From a virus: 41,628 nt of DNA. Under the pieces are notes generated by a model that was given only the letters and a program-made list of their open reading frames with translations, was not told where the DNA came from and made no database searches. Location of the stretch: positions 1 through 41,628 of IMG/VR virus record IMGVR_UViG_3300044940_000694, one strand, 5' to 3'. A program made the translations under genes and the position numbers. Below are positions 29,536 to 37,966 of the stretch, piece after piece. Within the stretch, counting starts at the first letter, position 1. The number at the start of each line of letters is the position of its first letter.

Positions 29536-32238
29536 GTGAGCGAAGTTCAGGAGCAGAGCCAGTCGATCCGGGACCTCGCCGAAGCGCTGCTCGTCGCGCG
29601 CGTCGAGCTCGAGGCAGCCGAGAAGGCAGCGATGGAATACGCTGCCGCCGTCGAGGCAGGGACCAAGCAGGCGAAGATCGCCGAGGCCGCTCAGATCGAA
29701 GCGAACCGTGCGATCGCACGCGCAGCGGCCGACGCTGCGGCGGCCGCTCTGAAGGCAGAGGCCGACGGAAGCGCTGCCGCGCGGAGGCTTGCCGAGGCGG
29801 AGAAGATTGCAGCGCGTGAAGCGGCCGAGGCCAAGTCCGCCGCGGCGAAGGAGGCCATCGAAGCCAACCGTGCGATCGAAGCTGCGGAGCGTCAGCGCCT
29901 GCAGGCGGTCGAAGAAGCGGCAGAAAAGAACGCGAAGCTCAAGGAGCTTGCGGTCGGCGCGCTCGGCGGCGAAGAGACCGTCGAGAAGTACAACAAGGCC
30001 AAGGAAGCCCTGAAGATGGCGGGCGACGCCAGCATGGGCACTGGGCAGCGGCTCATCGCCGGGGCGTCCGCCGCCCGCTTCGCAGCGGGCACGGCGGGCG
30101 CGCTCGCGGCAGGGTTTGCTCAGTTCGCTGCGGAGGCTCGCAAGGCCAGCGCGGAACTGTACCTGCACGAGCAGCGCGTGCGCGGGCTCGGCCCCGCGTA
30201 CGACGGCATCCGTTCTGCGACGAGCGGAGCGGCCGACGTCCAGGCGAACTTCCAGCTCAGGCAGGAGTTGCTCTCGCGCGGGTTCGCGACGACGCAGGCG
30301 CAGGCGACCACGCTCGCGCGCGCAATTCGCGAGTACGCCAAGGAGCGACAGGTCTCGCAGGAGCAAGCCTCGGCCGCGATCATCGCGGCGCTCGATGGCG
30401 ACGCGCAGGCGGCCGCGCGCTTCGGCGTGTCGATCGCCGACGCGAGCACGTCGAGCGAGCGCTTCGCCGCGATCACGCGGCAGCTCGCAGACGCGCAGCG
30501 CGGGGCAGCGGTGGCGACGCAGGACGCGGCCGAGCGCGCGCGCACGCAAGAAGAAGCGAGCGGACGCGCTTGGGCGACGGTCAAGAAGTTCGTCTACGAG
30601 GTGAGCGGCATCTCCATGCTCGACGACGCCGCGAGCGGGCTCGTCCAAGCTTGGGACCGGCTGCACAGCTCGACGCAAGCAGCCGCGACCGCAACGACCC
30701 AACTCACGACGGCGCAACGCACTGCGTTCCAGGTCGCCGAGAACCGCAAGAGGCTCGAGGAGTTGACCGCCGCAGACGCAGCGCGCGCCCTCGCAGCGCA
30801 GCAGAACGCTGCGGCGTTGGAGCTTCAGCAGCTCGGCGAGCGCGTGACCGGGCTCGGCCGCGTCGTGTCCGCGCAGGAGGAGTACAACGCGGCGCTCACC
30901 GCGGCGAACACCATCCAGCGCAGGGCCGCGGAGACGGAGTCAGAGTTCAACCAGCGTAGGCTCGAGGCGACGAACAATCTTATCGCTGCGGTCCGTCGCA
31001 AGAAGGAAGAGCAGGACCACGCAGACGACTCGGCGCGCGCGCAGCGCGAGCTCTCCATGCTCGCAGCGCAGATCCGCGCGCACGGCGGGGTGGTCGATGC
31101 GCGCATCCGTTCGCTGACGCCAGCGCAGCGCTATGCGGAGATCCAGCGAGAGATCGCAGAGTTTGCGCAGCGCGAGAACGAGAGCACGACCGACTCGGCG
31201 AATCGGCTGACTCAGCTCCTCCAAGAGTCCGAGCAGATGCGTCAAACCATGGCGCAAGGGGCAAACGACGCGCGCGCGCTGACAGAGGCGCAACGCGAGC
31301 TCGCCGACATGCTGCGCGATCGCGACAGCCTTGGCGCCAAGCTCGCCACCGTTGAGCGGCAGGCTGGCGAGAGCGCGCTCGATCGAACGCGGCGGCTGAT
31401 CGAGGCGCAGCGCGAGCTGAACGCGCTCGCGCAGCAAGGCCACGAAGACGCGGCCGCGGCGTTCGCGCAGTTCCGTGAGCAAACTCGTGAGCGGCTGGCG
31501 CTCGCCGCGCAAAAAGAGGAGGAGGAGCGCGCAGCGCACAATGAACGGGCTCGCGTCTGGGCCGAAGAGCAAGCGGCCAAGGATCTCTCGCGGCAGACGC
31601 AGCGAGCCGACGCCAACGAGGCGCGGTTCGCAGCCGAGCGCGCGGACTCTCTGGACCAGCGGCTGCGCGAGTCCTTCGGGCTGGCGCAAGAGCAGTCCGA
31701 GACCGTCAGCCAGAAGATGGCTGAGGGCGCGAAGACGGCCGCCTCCGCCATCGGTGAGCTCGGCACCGGCGCGGTCAACGCGATGGTCGCCGCAGCCACG
31801 GCGGGCGAAGACGCCGGCGCTGCGGTCGCGAAGTACGTCGACGAATGGGCGCTCGCGAAGGCGGTGCAGTGGAGCATGCAGTCGGCGGAATCGTTCGCCG
31901 GCGCAGGAATCGCTTACCTGATCCGCCCTGATGCCGTTCCGGGGCTGCTCGCGTCAGGTGCCACTTACGCCGCGCTCGCCGCGGTGGCTGGCATCACGAC
32001 GCTCGCGATCCCCAACGCGCAGCCTGCGCGCGCAGGAGCAGGCGGAGTCTCTGGCGGAGGGAGCACTGGGCTGCTCGGTCCTGCGACCACGCGGAGCGAG
32101 AGCAACATGAACGCGCGCGAGCCCGTTCAATACACCTTCAACATCTCGGGCATCATGGCGAACGAGCAAACTCAGGAAGCTATCGTGGGTGCGCTCAGGG
32201 ACGCGAGCGCTCGGGGCCTGATCGAGCTGGGAGCGTGA
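29536..32238 (+). CDS. Tape measure protein
   Basis: A 900-aa protein, the longest in the tail cluster, dominated by Ala/Glu/Gln/Arg-rich coiled coil (residues 1-150 and 300-680). A segment around 160-270 resembles the conserved core (GTAGALAAGFAQFAAEARKAS, AAIIAALDGDAQAAARFGVS), and hydrophobic helices lie at ~770-830 (AGAGIAYLIRPDAVPGLLAS, YAALAAVAGITTLAIP). It sets tail length and may help DNA cross the inner membrane. From 900 residues a tail near 135 nm would be expected by the usual proportion. GTG 29536 starts 3 bases after the frameshift product's stop. Confidence 0.88.
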   Translation: MSEVQEQSQSIRDLAEALLVARVELEAAEKAAMEYAAAVEAGTKQAKIAEAAQIEANRAIARAAADAAAAALKAEADGSAAARRLAEAEKIAAREAAEAKSAAAKEAIEANRAIEAAERQRLQAVEEAAEKNAKLKELAVGALGGEETVEKYNKAKEALKMAGDASMGTGQRLIAGASAARFAAGTAGALAAGFAQFAAEARKASAELYLHEQRVRGLGPAYDGIRSATSGAADVQANFQLRQELLSRGFATTQAQATTLARAIREYAKERQVSQEQASAAIIAALDGDAQAAARFGVSIADASTSSERFAAITRQLADAQRGAAVATQDAAERARTQEEASGRAWATVKKFVYEVSGISMLDDAASGLVQAWDRLHSSTQAAATATTQLTTAQRTAFQVAENRKRLEELTAADAARALAAQQNAAALELQQLGERVTGLGRVVSAQEEYNAALTAANTIQRRAAETESEFNQRRLEATNNLIAAVRRKKEEQDHADDSARAQRELSMLAAQIRAHGGVVDARIRSLTPAQRYAEIQREIAEFAQRENESTTDSANRLTQLLQESEQMRQTMAQGANDARALTEAQRELADMLRDRDSLGAKLATVERQAGESALDRTRRLIEAQRELNALAQQGHEDAAAAFAQFREQTRERLALAAQKEEEERAAHNERARVWAEEQAAKDLSRQTQRADANEARFAAERADSLDQRLRESFGLAQEQSETVSQKMAEGAKTAASAIGELGTGAVNAMVAAATAGEDAGAAVAKYVDEWALAKAVQWSMQSAESFAGAGIAYLIRPDAVPGLLASGATYAALAAVAGITTLAIPNAQPARAGAGGVSGGGSTGLLGPATTRSESNMNAREPVQYTFNISGIMANEQTQEAIVGALRDASARGLIELGA

Positions 32239-33137
32239 CCGTGGCCAAGAACCCCTGCTCGATGATCGCGCTGCCCGTGAAGTGGACCACGTCTCGCTCG
32301 GCGACGGTGACGGACTCCGCCGGGGTGGGGCGCACCGCGACGCTCATTCCCTCGGGCACGCTCTGGACGCGGACGTTTCTCGCGCCCGCGACCGGCGGCA
32401 CGATCGACGCACCGGTGGACCTCATCCGCACGGTCGAGACCGCGCTCAACGCGACGCCCGGCCTGTGGTCGCTCGCGCTCAGGGACACTGGCCGCGTGCG
32501 GATCACGTACACTGGAGCAGGGACAGGCTCGATCGTGTGGGGCCTCGCCACGTCCGTCGGGCGCGTGCTCGGGTTTTCGACGGACATCGGGCCGCTCGCG
32601 TCGGGAGCGTCAGTCGACGCGGGCATGATGCCTGCGTTCTGTTGGTTCCCGTACACCCTCGACACGGACGAGGGCTTTCGCTCGGCGCCGACGATGATGG
32701 TGGGCGCGCCGCTCGGCAACGGGCTCGAGGTCGTGTGGAACGAGGGCACGCAGCGGCTCACGCGGACGCTACGCGCGCGATTCGCGCCGACGAGCGAGGC
32801 CAAGCGCGTCGAGAAGGGGCTAAACGCGACGCCGTTCTGGCCGCCGATGGACGCGCCGGAGCGCTACACCCGCCCCTCGATCGTGCCGGAGAACTGCCCC
32901 AACGGCTGGACCGTGCACGAGACACTCTCGTGCGCGCCGGGACTGCGCATCGGCTACTCGCTCTACGAGTTGCCCGAGCTCATCGCGGGCTCGACGGATC
33001 GATACATCGTCGGCGGCATCACGAAGGACTCGGTCGCCGCGGCGCAGAACCGCGCAGCGCTGTCGATCGGCTCCTACACGATCCTGGTCGATGTGCCGTC
33101 CGTCGAGTTCACATTCTCCACAACCGAAACGCGGTGA
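32235..33137 (+). CDS. Tail tip protein (distal tail-like)
   Basis: A 300-aa beta-rich protein (SRSATVTDSAGVGRTATLIP, LALRDTGRVRITYTGAGTGS, SVEFTFSTTETR) directly after the tape measure, where distal tail or tail tip subunits usually lie. It is coupled by GTGA to the tape measure stop. No specific family is recognised. Confidence 0.6.
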   Translation: MTVAKNPCSMIALPVKWTTSRSATVTDSAGVGRTATLIPSGTLWTRTFLAPATGGTIDAPVDLIRTVETALNATPGLWSLALRDTGRVRITYTGAGTGSIVWGLATSVGRVLGFSTDIGPLASGASVDAGMMPAFCWFPYTLDTDEGFRSAPTMMVGAPLGNGLEVVWNEGTQRLTRTLRARFAPTSEAKRVEKGLNATPFWPPMDAPERYTRPSIVPENCPNGWTVHETLSCAPGLRIGYSLYELPELIAGSTDRYIVGGITKDSVAAAQNRAALSIGSYTILVDVPSVEFTFSTTETR

Positions 33138-33140
33138 GCG

Positions 33141-35837
33141 ATGCCGACCGAGAACGTGCAATGGATCGTCACGATCGAGGGCTCGCTGTACGCGGCGGCC
33201 ACCTCGGCGTGCAGCATCGACGCTGTCAGCGCCGACAGCGACTGGCCTGTCGACGTGATGATCCTGCCGGGCGCGCTCTCTGAAGAGGACCTCGCGCGGC
33301 TGTCGTGGAGCGAGTCGATTCAGCCCGTGCGTGGAACGAGCACGTTCGGATCGATCAGCCTGTTCTTGAACGACGTCGTGCCGAACGAAGGCTATGCATC
33401 GGGCAAGAGCGTCTGGTCCTACCTCTTCAGCAAACGGCCGCGGAACATCCGCCGCGCCGCGCTCGCGGCGTCCATCACCAGCGCATCGCTCTCGATCACC
33501 GTCACGTCGGATCCTGGGTTCGCGACGGGCCCACAGATCATCTGGATCGACCGCGAGGCGATCTACTGCAGTTCGTTCAACGCGGGCACCAAGACGTTCA
33601 CCGTCGTAACTCGCGGCTACCTCGGAACGCGCGCGACGGAACACGTCCTCGACGCTGCTCGCTCGTACGCGGCGTTCGTGTGGAACGAGTTCCCCAACCC
33701 GCAGAAGCGACGCGCGATCCTGTGGCTCGTGCGCGGCACCGTGGCGACTCCGGTCTGGCGCGGGTACGTCGGCAACGCGCCGCGGCTCAGCTCCGAGAAC
33801 AAGACGCGCTGGGAGCTTCAGCTCGAGCCCGCCTGGACCGTGCAGCAGAACCGGCCGCTCGGCCCGTCGCGCGCGTCCGTGCGCGTCGTGGGATTTCAGC
33901 CCGATAGCTTTCGCATGGCCTTCGCGCGCGCGGGCGGGACGTTCGCTCCTCTGATCGCGCTGCGGGAGCCGTACACCGGAGCGATCCCGGAGGAGCTCGA
34001 CACGTGCGTTCGAATCGTGAGCGACAAACTCAACCAGATGCTCGCGCAGATCACGGTCTCGGACCCGACCTTCAGCGCGACGGTGTTCCCTTCGGTGTCC
34101 GACGGACGGCCGCGGCTCAGCTCCGTGTCAAACGGCGCGCACACGATCTTCTTCGCCCACGCGGACCTGCGCGGCGGAGCCTCGCCCGCTCCGCCGCTCG
34201 ACCCGGACTCGCCCGACTTCAACGCGCGCGAAACGTCCGCTGGCGTATGGACGGGTCTTCGCCAACTGTCCTACGCCCCGCGCGCGCACGTCATTCTGCG
34301 CAACGCCGCGGTGGGGCTCGCGACGTCGACGATCCCCGTGGATGCGACAGACGGCATCCCCACTTCGTCGCTCGTCACCTCGTACACCGATGGCGCGGAC
34401 GTCACGCGCGTGCAGTGGATCCTTGCGGGGCAAGACCAACAGCAGCGCCCGTTCATCACGACCATCCTGTCGGTGGACACTGCGAACCGGCGCATCGTCG
34501 GCTCGACCCGCTTCGGGTTGCCGGGGCGAACGTCGGTGCTCGTCGGCGCGCGCGGAGACATCCTGCTCACCGAGCCGACGACGCTCACGCTCTCGACGCT
34601 CGTCTCGTCGAGCCACTGGGCGCGAGCGATTCAGCGCGGCGTGCTCGCGCCAGAGTACGGCCTCGACGGACAGGCGGACGCGCGCGACTGGAACTGGGAC
34701 CGCATCGACGAGGTCATCTCCGCGACGAACGGCGAGGCCGCGACTACGTCTCGAACCTGGGTCTTCGACGGCTCGACGAAGCTCGGCGAGTTCGTCAGCG
34801 AGATGTGCGCGCTCGACGGGTGCGCGGTCGCAACGCGCGACTCGAGGCTCGTGCTCATCGCGCTCGGGGCACCGCTTCCCACGGACCCGGTCGCGCTCGA
34901 GATCGACCTCACCGAAGAGGGCGGCGGCAACTACATCGCAGGTCGCCCACCGGGTTGGGGAATGCTGAACGAGAGCATCACTAACGTCGTGCGCGTCGAG
35001 CGCGACGGCGAAGACGGACCCACCGTCACTGTGAACAACCAGCAATCCGTCGCGCTCTACGGCGCAAGCGGTCCCTTCGTTGTGAAGGTGAAGGGCGCGC
35101 TTGCACAGAGCCTCTCGGGCATGACGCCCTTCGAGCTTGCGCGCGGCCCGCTCTCGCGCCTCCTCGGTCTGTGGGGTGAGCCGTCGGACGCGGTGTCCAT
35201 CCAGGTCCCCATCGACTTGCTCGATCGCGTGTGGCTCGGCGACGTCGTCACGATCAACTCGACGATTCTCCCGGACGGGCTCGGCGCGCGCGGCGTGAGG
35301 TCGACGAGGCGGGGCCGCGTGTACGGGCGCAAGCCGGACTTCGGCAGTGGCACCGTCATGCTGGACGTGCTCGTGTACGCGGCGGAGAACGTCGCTGGCT
35401 ACGCCCCAGCCGTGCGCATCGGCAGCGTCAACGACGAGACGAGCTACAACGCCGCCGTGGCGTACCTCTCTGGGACTGCCACGGACTACGCGGGCTCGAA
35501 CCTCGCGGGCTATCGCTGGACCGCGAACGACGGCGGGGTGTCGTGGTTCGAGAGTGGGCACAAGGTCCGCCTTCGCCAGATCGACTCGACCTCGCCGGCT
35601 GAAGAGGGCCCCTTCACCATCAACTGGGTGAACCCGACGACGCGAGAGTTTACCCTCCTCGAGGACACGAGCAGCGGCGCGGTGAACTGGCCCGCGCTCA
35701 TCGAAGGCGGCGCCGTGGTTGACGTTGTGTCGGACGACTACGACATCGTCACGGCCGATCAGCAGCGCTTCGCGTTCGTCGCTTCGCGAGCGACGGGCAC
35801 GCTCGACGGGGCCCAGGCGAAGGAGTGGTCACCGTGA
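33141..35837 (+). CDS. Large tail tip / baseplate hub protein
   Basis: An 898-aa protein rich in beta strands. Its first 300 residues (DVMILPGALSEEDLARLSWSE, then SITVTSDPGFATGPQIIWID and RGYLGTRATEHVLDAA) and its middle (LGEFVSEMCALDGCAVATRD, a short hub-like motif) fit the large tip protein at the end of long-tailed phage tails. The C-terminal part (GYRWTANDGGVSWFESG...) may be a binding or carbohydrate-recognition section. Likely role: baseplate hub and host contact. The next gene overlaps it by GTGA. Confidence 0.7.
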   Translation: MPTENVQWIVTIEGSLYAAATSACSIDAVSADSDWPVDVMILPGALSEEDLARLSWSESIQPVRGTSTFGSISLFLNDVVPNEGYASGKSVWSYLFSKRPRNIRRAALAASITSASLSITVTSDPGFATGPQIIWIDREAIYCSSFNAGTKTFTVVTRGYLGTRATEHVLDAARSYAAFVWNEFPNPQKRRAILWLVRGTVATPVWRGYVGNAPRLSSENKTRWELQLEPAWTVQQNRPLGPSRASVRVVGFQPDSFRMAFARAGGTFAPLIALREPYTGAIPEELDTCVRIVSDKLNQMLAQITVSDPTFSATVFPSVSDGRPRLSSVSNGAHTIFFAHADLRGGASPAPPLDPDSPDFNARETSAGVWTGLRQLSYAPRAHVILRNAAVGLATSTIPVDATDGIPTSSLVTSYTDGADVTRVQWILAGQDQQQRPFITTILSVDTANRRIVGSTRFGLPGRTSVLVGARGDILLTEPTTLTLSTLVSSSHWARAIQRGVLAPEYGLDGQADARDWNWDRIDEVISATNGEAATTSRTWVFDGSTKLGEFVSEMCALDGCAVATRDSRLVLIALGAPLPTDPVALEIDLTEEGGGNYIAGRPPGWGMLNESITNVVRVERDGEDGPTVTVNNQQSVALYGASGPFVVKVKGALAQSLSGMTPFELARGPLSRLLGLWGEPSDAVSIQVPIDLLDRVWLGDVVTINSTILPDGLGARGVRSTRRGRVYGRKPDFGSGTVMLDVLVYAAENVAGYAPAVRIGSVNDETSYNAAVAYLSGTATDYAGSNLAGYRWTANDGGVSWFESGHKVRLRQIDSTSPAEEGPFTINWVNPTTREFTLLEDTSSGAVNWPALIEGGAVVDVVSDDYDIVTADQQRFAFVASRATGTLDGAQAKEWSP

Positions 35838-36562
35838 CGATTCGCGGAGAGCGCGCGATCTCGCGCCTGTACAGAACGGGTGGCTCTGGCCGGCTCGCGC
35901 ACAAGCGACCGCTCGACGCAGCGCGGGTCATCACCGAGCTCGACAACAACACGGCGCACCTCTGCGAAGAGTCCCTGCGACACCTTGTGTGGGACGCTGG
36001 ATTCGACTTGCCAGCGATCTCGCTTGGCAACAGCGAAGGCTTCCGCAACCGCAACGCGCGCGACGTGGCCATCCCCTCCCAGGACGAAGTAGCCCACGTC
36101 TGGCAGCAGATCGCGTTCGATCGCCGCACCGCGCGCCGGTACGGACCGTTCGTCATGGTTCCGGACGTCGGAGAGCGCGCCGTCGACGCGCGGCCGCGCT
36201 CAGTGCGCGTTGTCGTCGAGTGCGACATCCCCTCAGGGTTCTTCGACGCGAACGCGTGCGCCGTGATGACGCGCGGCTCGCACCCGAACGAGATCTTCGA
36301 GGAGCGCTTTCTCGCGGCGGACGAGAGCACTGCGCTGAGTTCGGGCGCGCAGATGTTCGAGTGGGACCTGGTGCCGGACACCGACTGGATCGTCGACGCG
36401 ACAATGCGCCCAAGTCGATCCCTCCCGAGCGCGGCCGCGGGCGCCAGCGTCACCGCAAACACCGCGTTCCGTGAGTACTATTTGTGGGTCGGCTTCGCGG
36501 TCTACTCGATCGGCGAGCTCACCATCGACGTGCGCAGCGTGAGCGCGTTCGAGCGGCGCTAG
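35834..36562 (+). CDS. Tail appendage protein
   Basis: A 242-aa protein (MTIRGERAISRLYRTGGSG...) placed last in the tail gene run. It has mixed beta segments (SVRVVVECDIPSGFFDANAC, FREYYLWVGFAVYSIGELTI) and no recognised domain. Position and beta content suggest a tip or fibre component. Its TAG stop shares the four bases CTAG with the stop of the oppositely oriented gene at 36559. Confidence 0.6.
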   Translation: MTIRGERAISRLYRTGGSGRLAHKRPLDAARVITELDNNTAHLCEESLRHLVWDAGFDLPAISLGNSEGFRNRNARDVAIPSQDEVAHVWQQIAFDRRTARRYGPFVMVPDVGERAVDARPRSVRVVVECDIPSGFFDANACAVMTRGSHPNEIFEERFLAADESTALSSGAQMFEWDLVPDTDWIVDATMRPSRSLPSAAAGASVTANTAFREYYLWVGFAVYSIGELTIDVRSVSAFERR

Positions 36563-36933
36563 GGCTGCAGTTCGTTGACGGCGCCTGAGATGACGGTGTT
36601 GGCGAAGACAGTCAGTTTCACTCCGCGGACCAGCATCGTTTGCTCGTAGTCGAGTGAGCCAGCGTCGTCTGGGAAACTCGCTGTCACGCTGCCGCCGCAC
36701 ATCTCGCGGCTGGTGCTGACTCGCCCCATGATGCGGACGTTCTGGCCGTCTGGCTGCTGGTGAATGGTGGCGCAGTTCACGTCCACGACGACCGCCAAAC
36801 GCCGAGCGAGGTTTCGTCGCTCAACGTTTCCGACCACGCGAGCAGCGCCGAACATCGCGACAAACAGTAGCCCGGCAACCACACCGGTCACCAGCAGCAC
36901 CTTCCGGAGCCAAGGCCAGTTCACGGTCTGCAC
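36559..36933 (-). CDS. Membrane-anchored exported protein
   Basis: A 124-aa protein on the opposite strand from the tail genes, with an N-terminal signal anchor at residues 9-29 (LRKVLLVTGVVAGLLFVAMFGAA) followed by a soluble domain containing two cysteines (VNCATIHQQPDG, SREMCGGSV) that could form a disulfide outside the membrane. Convergent with the tail genes and probably an accessory 'moron' gene such as an exclusion or lysogeny-conversion factor. Its function is unknown. Confidence 0.6.
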   Translation of the reverse strand: MQTVNWPWLRKVLLVTGVVAGLLFVAMFGAARVVGNVERRNLARRLAVVVDVNCATIHQQPDGQNVRIMGRVSTSREMCGGSVTASFPDDAGSLDYEQTMLVRGVKLTVFANTVISGAVNELQP

Positions 36934-36952
36934 CTCCGTCGGCCGCGCGTCA

Positions 36953-37204
36953 TTACGCCGCTGCCTTCGAGACCGTGCCGACGATAGCGCCGACGATCAC
37001 CATCAAGAATGCCGCCCCGCAAACCATCGAGCCGAGGCTTTGGTTGACCACGGCCCAAATGACCGCGCCGGCCGGGGCAACGAGCAGCATCCCGCCCCAA
37101 CCCAGCCAGTTTGACAGGGAGTTCCCCTTCTTCGCTTTGGCTTTCTCCTGCTCGGCAACGATCGCGCGCGCCAACTCTTCCGCTGTTGGTCCGTTCTCAC
37201 CCAT
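36953..37204 (-). CDS. Two-helix membrane protein, holin-like
   Basis: An 83-aa protein with a charged N-terminus (ELARAIVAEQEKAKAKKGN) and two probable transmembrane helices (LGWGGMLLVAPAGAVIWAVV and VCGAAFLMVIVGAIVGTV). Small size and topology fit class II holins, but it lies on the minus strand beside another membrane protein and no endolysin is nearby, so an exclusion role is equally possible. ATG 37204 follows GGAGG; a GTG 6 bases earlier is in frame. Confidence 0.5.
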   Translation of the reverse strand: MGENGPTAEELARAIVAEQEKAKAKKGNSLSNWLGWGGMLLVAPAGAVIWAVVNQSLGSMVCGAAFLMVIVGAIVGTVSKAAA

Positions 37205-37329
37205 CGCAACACATCCTCCGCCGAGGCCTTCCCCAGCGATCAGACGATAACACAGCGCGACTGGCAGGGTGCGCTCTGTCTCTGCCGCGCACCTTGCGTT
37301 GGGCTGGACACGAGCCCACCGTTCGACCG

Positions 37330-37602
37330 ATGTTTGAGCCGATGGCCGCGACGAAGGCAAAGAAAGGCGGGCGGAAGGTCTCGCGACTCACGGAGGTCGC
37401 GGACGAAGCCGCGCGCGCGGCAAAGCGCGCTCTGCTTGCAGAGACGCTCCTCGCGCAGAACTGGAACCTGAGTGCCACCGCTCGCGCGCTTGGGCTTGCG
37501 GGGCCATCTGGGGTGATCCGCGCGATTCACGATGTCGGGCTCGATGCAGAGTACGAGCGCGCGAGAGAGACCGGCTTGGTGAAGGCCGGTCGGCCAACGT
37601 AG
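37330..37602 (+). CDS. Fis-type HTH protein
   Basis: A 90-aa basic protein. The C-terminal half is a Fis/NtrC-type HTH (LAQNWNLSATARALGLAGPSGVIRAIHDVG) followed by DAEYERARETG. The N-terminal half is basic and Ala-rich (KAKKGGRKVSRL). It probably regulates transcription of the accessory region. The start could also be ATG 37342. Confidence 0.65.
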   Translation: MFEPMAATKAKKGGRKVSRLTEVADEAARAAKRALLAETLLAQNWNLSATARALGLAGPSGVIRAIHDVGLDAEYERARETGLVKAGRPT

Positions 37603-37611
37603 CCGACAGAC

Positions 37612-37642
37612 ACAACGTATCCGGTTTTGACAACGTATCCGG
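37612..37642 (+). repeat. Tandem 13-bp direct repeat ACAACGTATCCGG
   Basis: ACAACGTATCCGG at 37612-37624 and again at 37630-37642, an 18-base period. The second copy overlaps the -35 element and spacer of the promoter at 37627-37655, so the pair is a candidate binding site for a regulator such as the adjacent Fis-type protein. Confidence 0.85.
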
Positions 37643-37655
37643 GCAAGAGTAGTTT
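37627..37655 (+). promoter_or_regulatory. Promoter TTGACA-N17-TAGTTT
   Basis: A consensus -35 TTGACA (37627-37632), a 17-base spacer and TAGTTT (37650-37655). The palindrome CGGGCAA-N8-TTGCCCG (from 37640 to 37661) spans the -10 region. The start point would fall almost at ATG 37664, so the message would be leaderless or nearly so. Confidence 0.6.
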
Positions 37656-37663
37656 TGCCCGCA

Positions 37664-37966
37664 ATGAATCCTGTCGCGCGCTCGCACCGTTGCGTCCAAC
37701 TCGGTAACCACCTCGACCACACGCTTGTGTGGAGGCTGACGCCGCGCCTCCTCGAAGAGGGCTGGGCGACGCTCGCGGTGATCCACGACGACGAGTTGTC
37801 CCGCGAGGCGGGCGGCGCGTTCTCCGTGGAGAACGTCGAGGCAGCGTATCCGCGCTTCGCGGCGTGGGGTCAGAGGGCTCGCGCTCGGGGTGAGCGCATC
37901 GCCGTGATTCTGCGCGGCAATACCGTTCCGCCTCGGCTCGTCAGGGTCGCGGCGTGGAGGTGGTGA
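37664..37966 (+). CDS. Hypothetical protein after regulated promoter
   Basis: A 100-aa protein (MNPVARSHRCVQLGNHLDHT...) with an alpha/beta feel (LLEEGWATLAVIHDDELS, ERIAVILRGNTVPP). No motif is recognised. There is no Shine-Dalgarno before ATG 37664, which fits the leaderless prediction from the promoter; an in-frame TTG at 37655 is less likely. The stop overlaps the next gene's GTG (GTGA). Confidence 0.55.
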   Translation: MNPVARSHRCVQLGNHLDHTLVWRLTPRLLEEGWATLAVIHDDELSREAGGAFSVENVEAAYPRFAAWGQRARARGERIAVILRGNTVPPRLVRVAAWRW

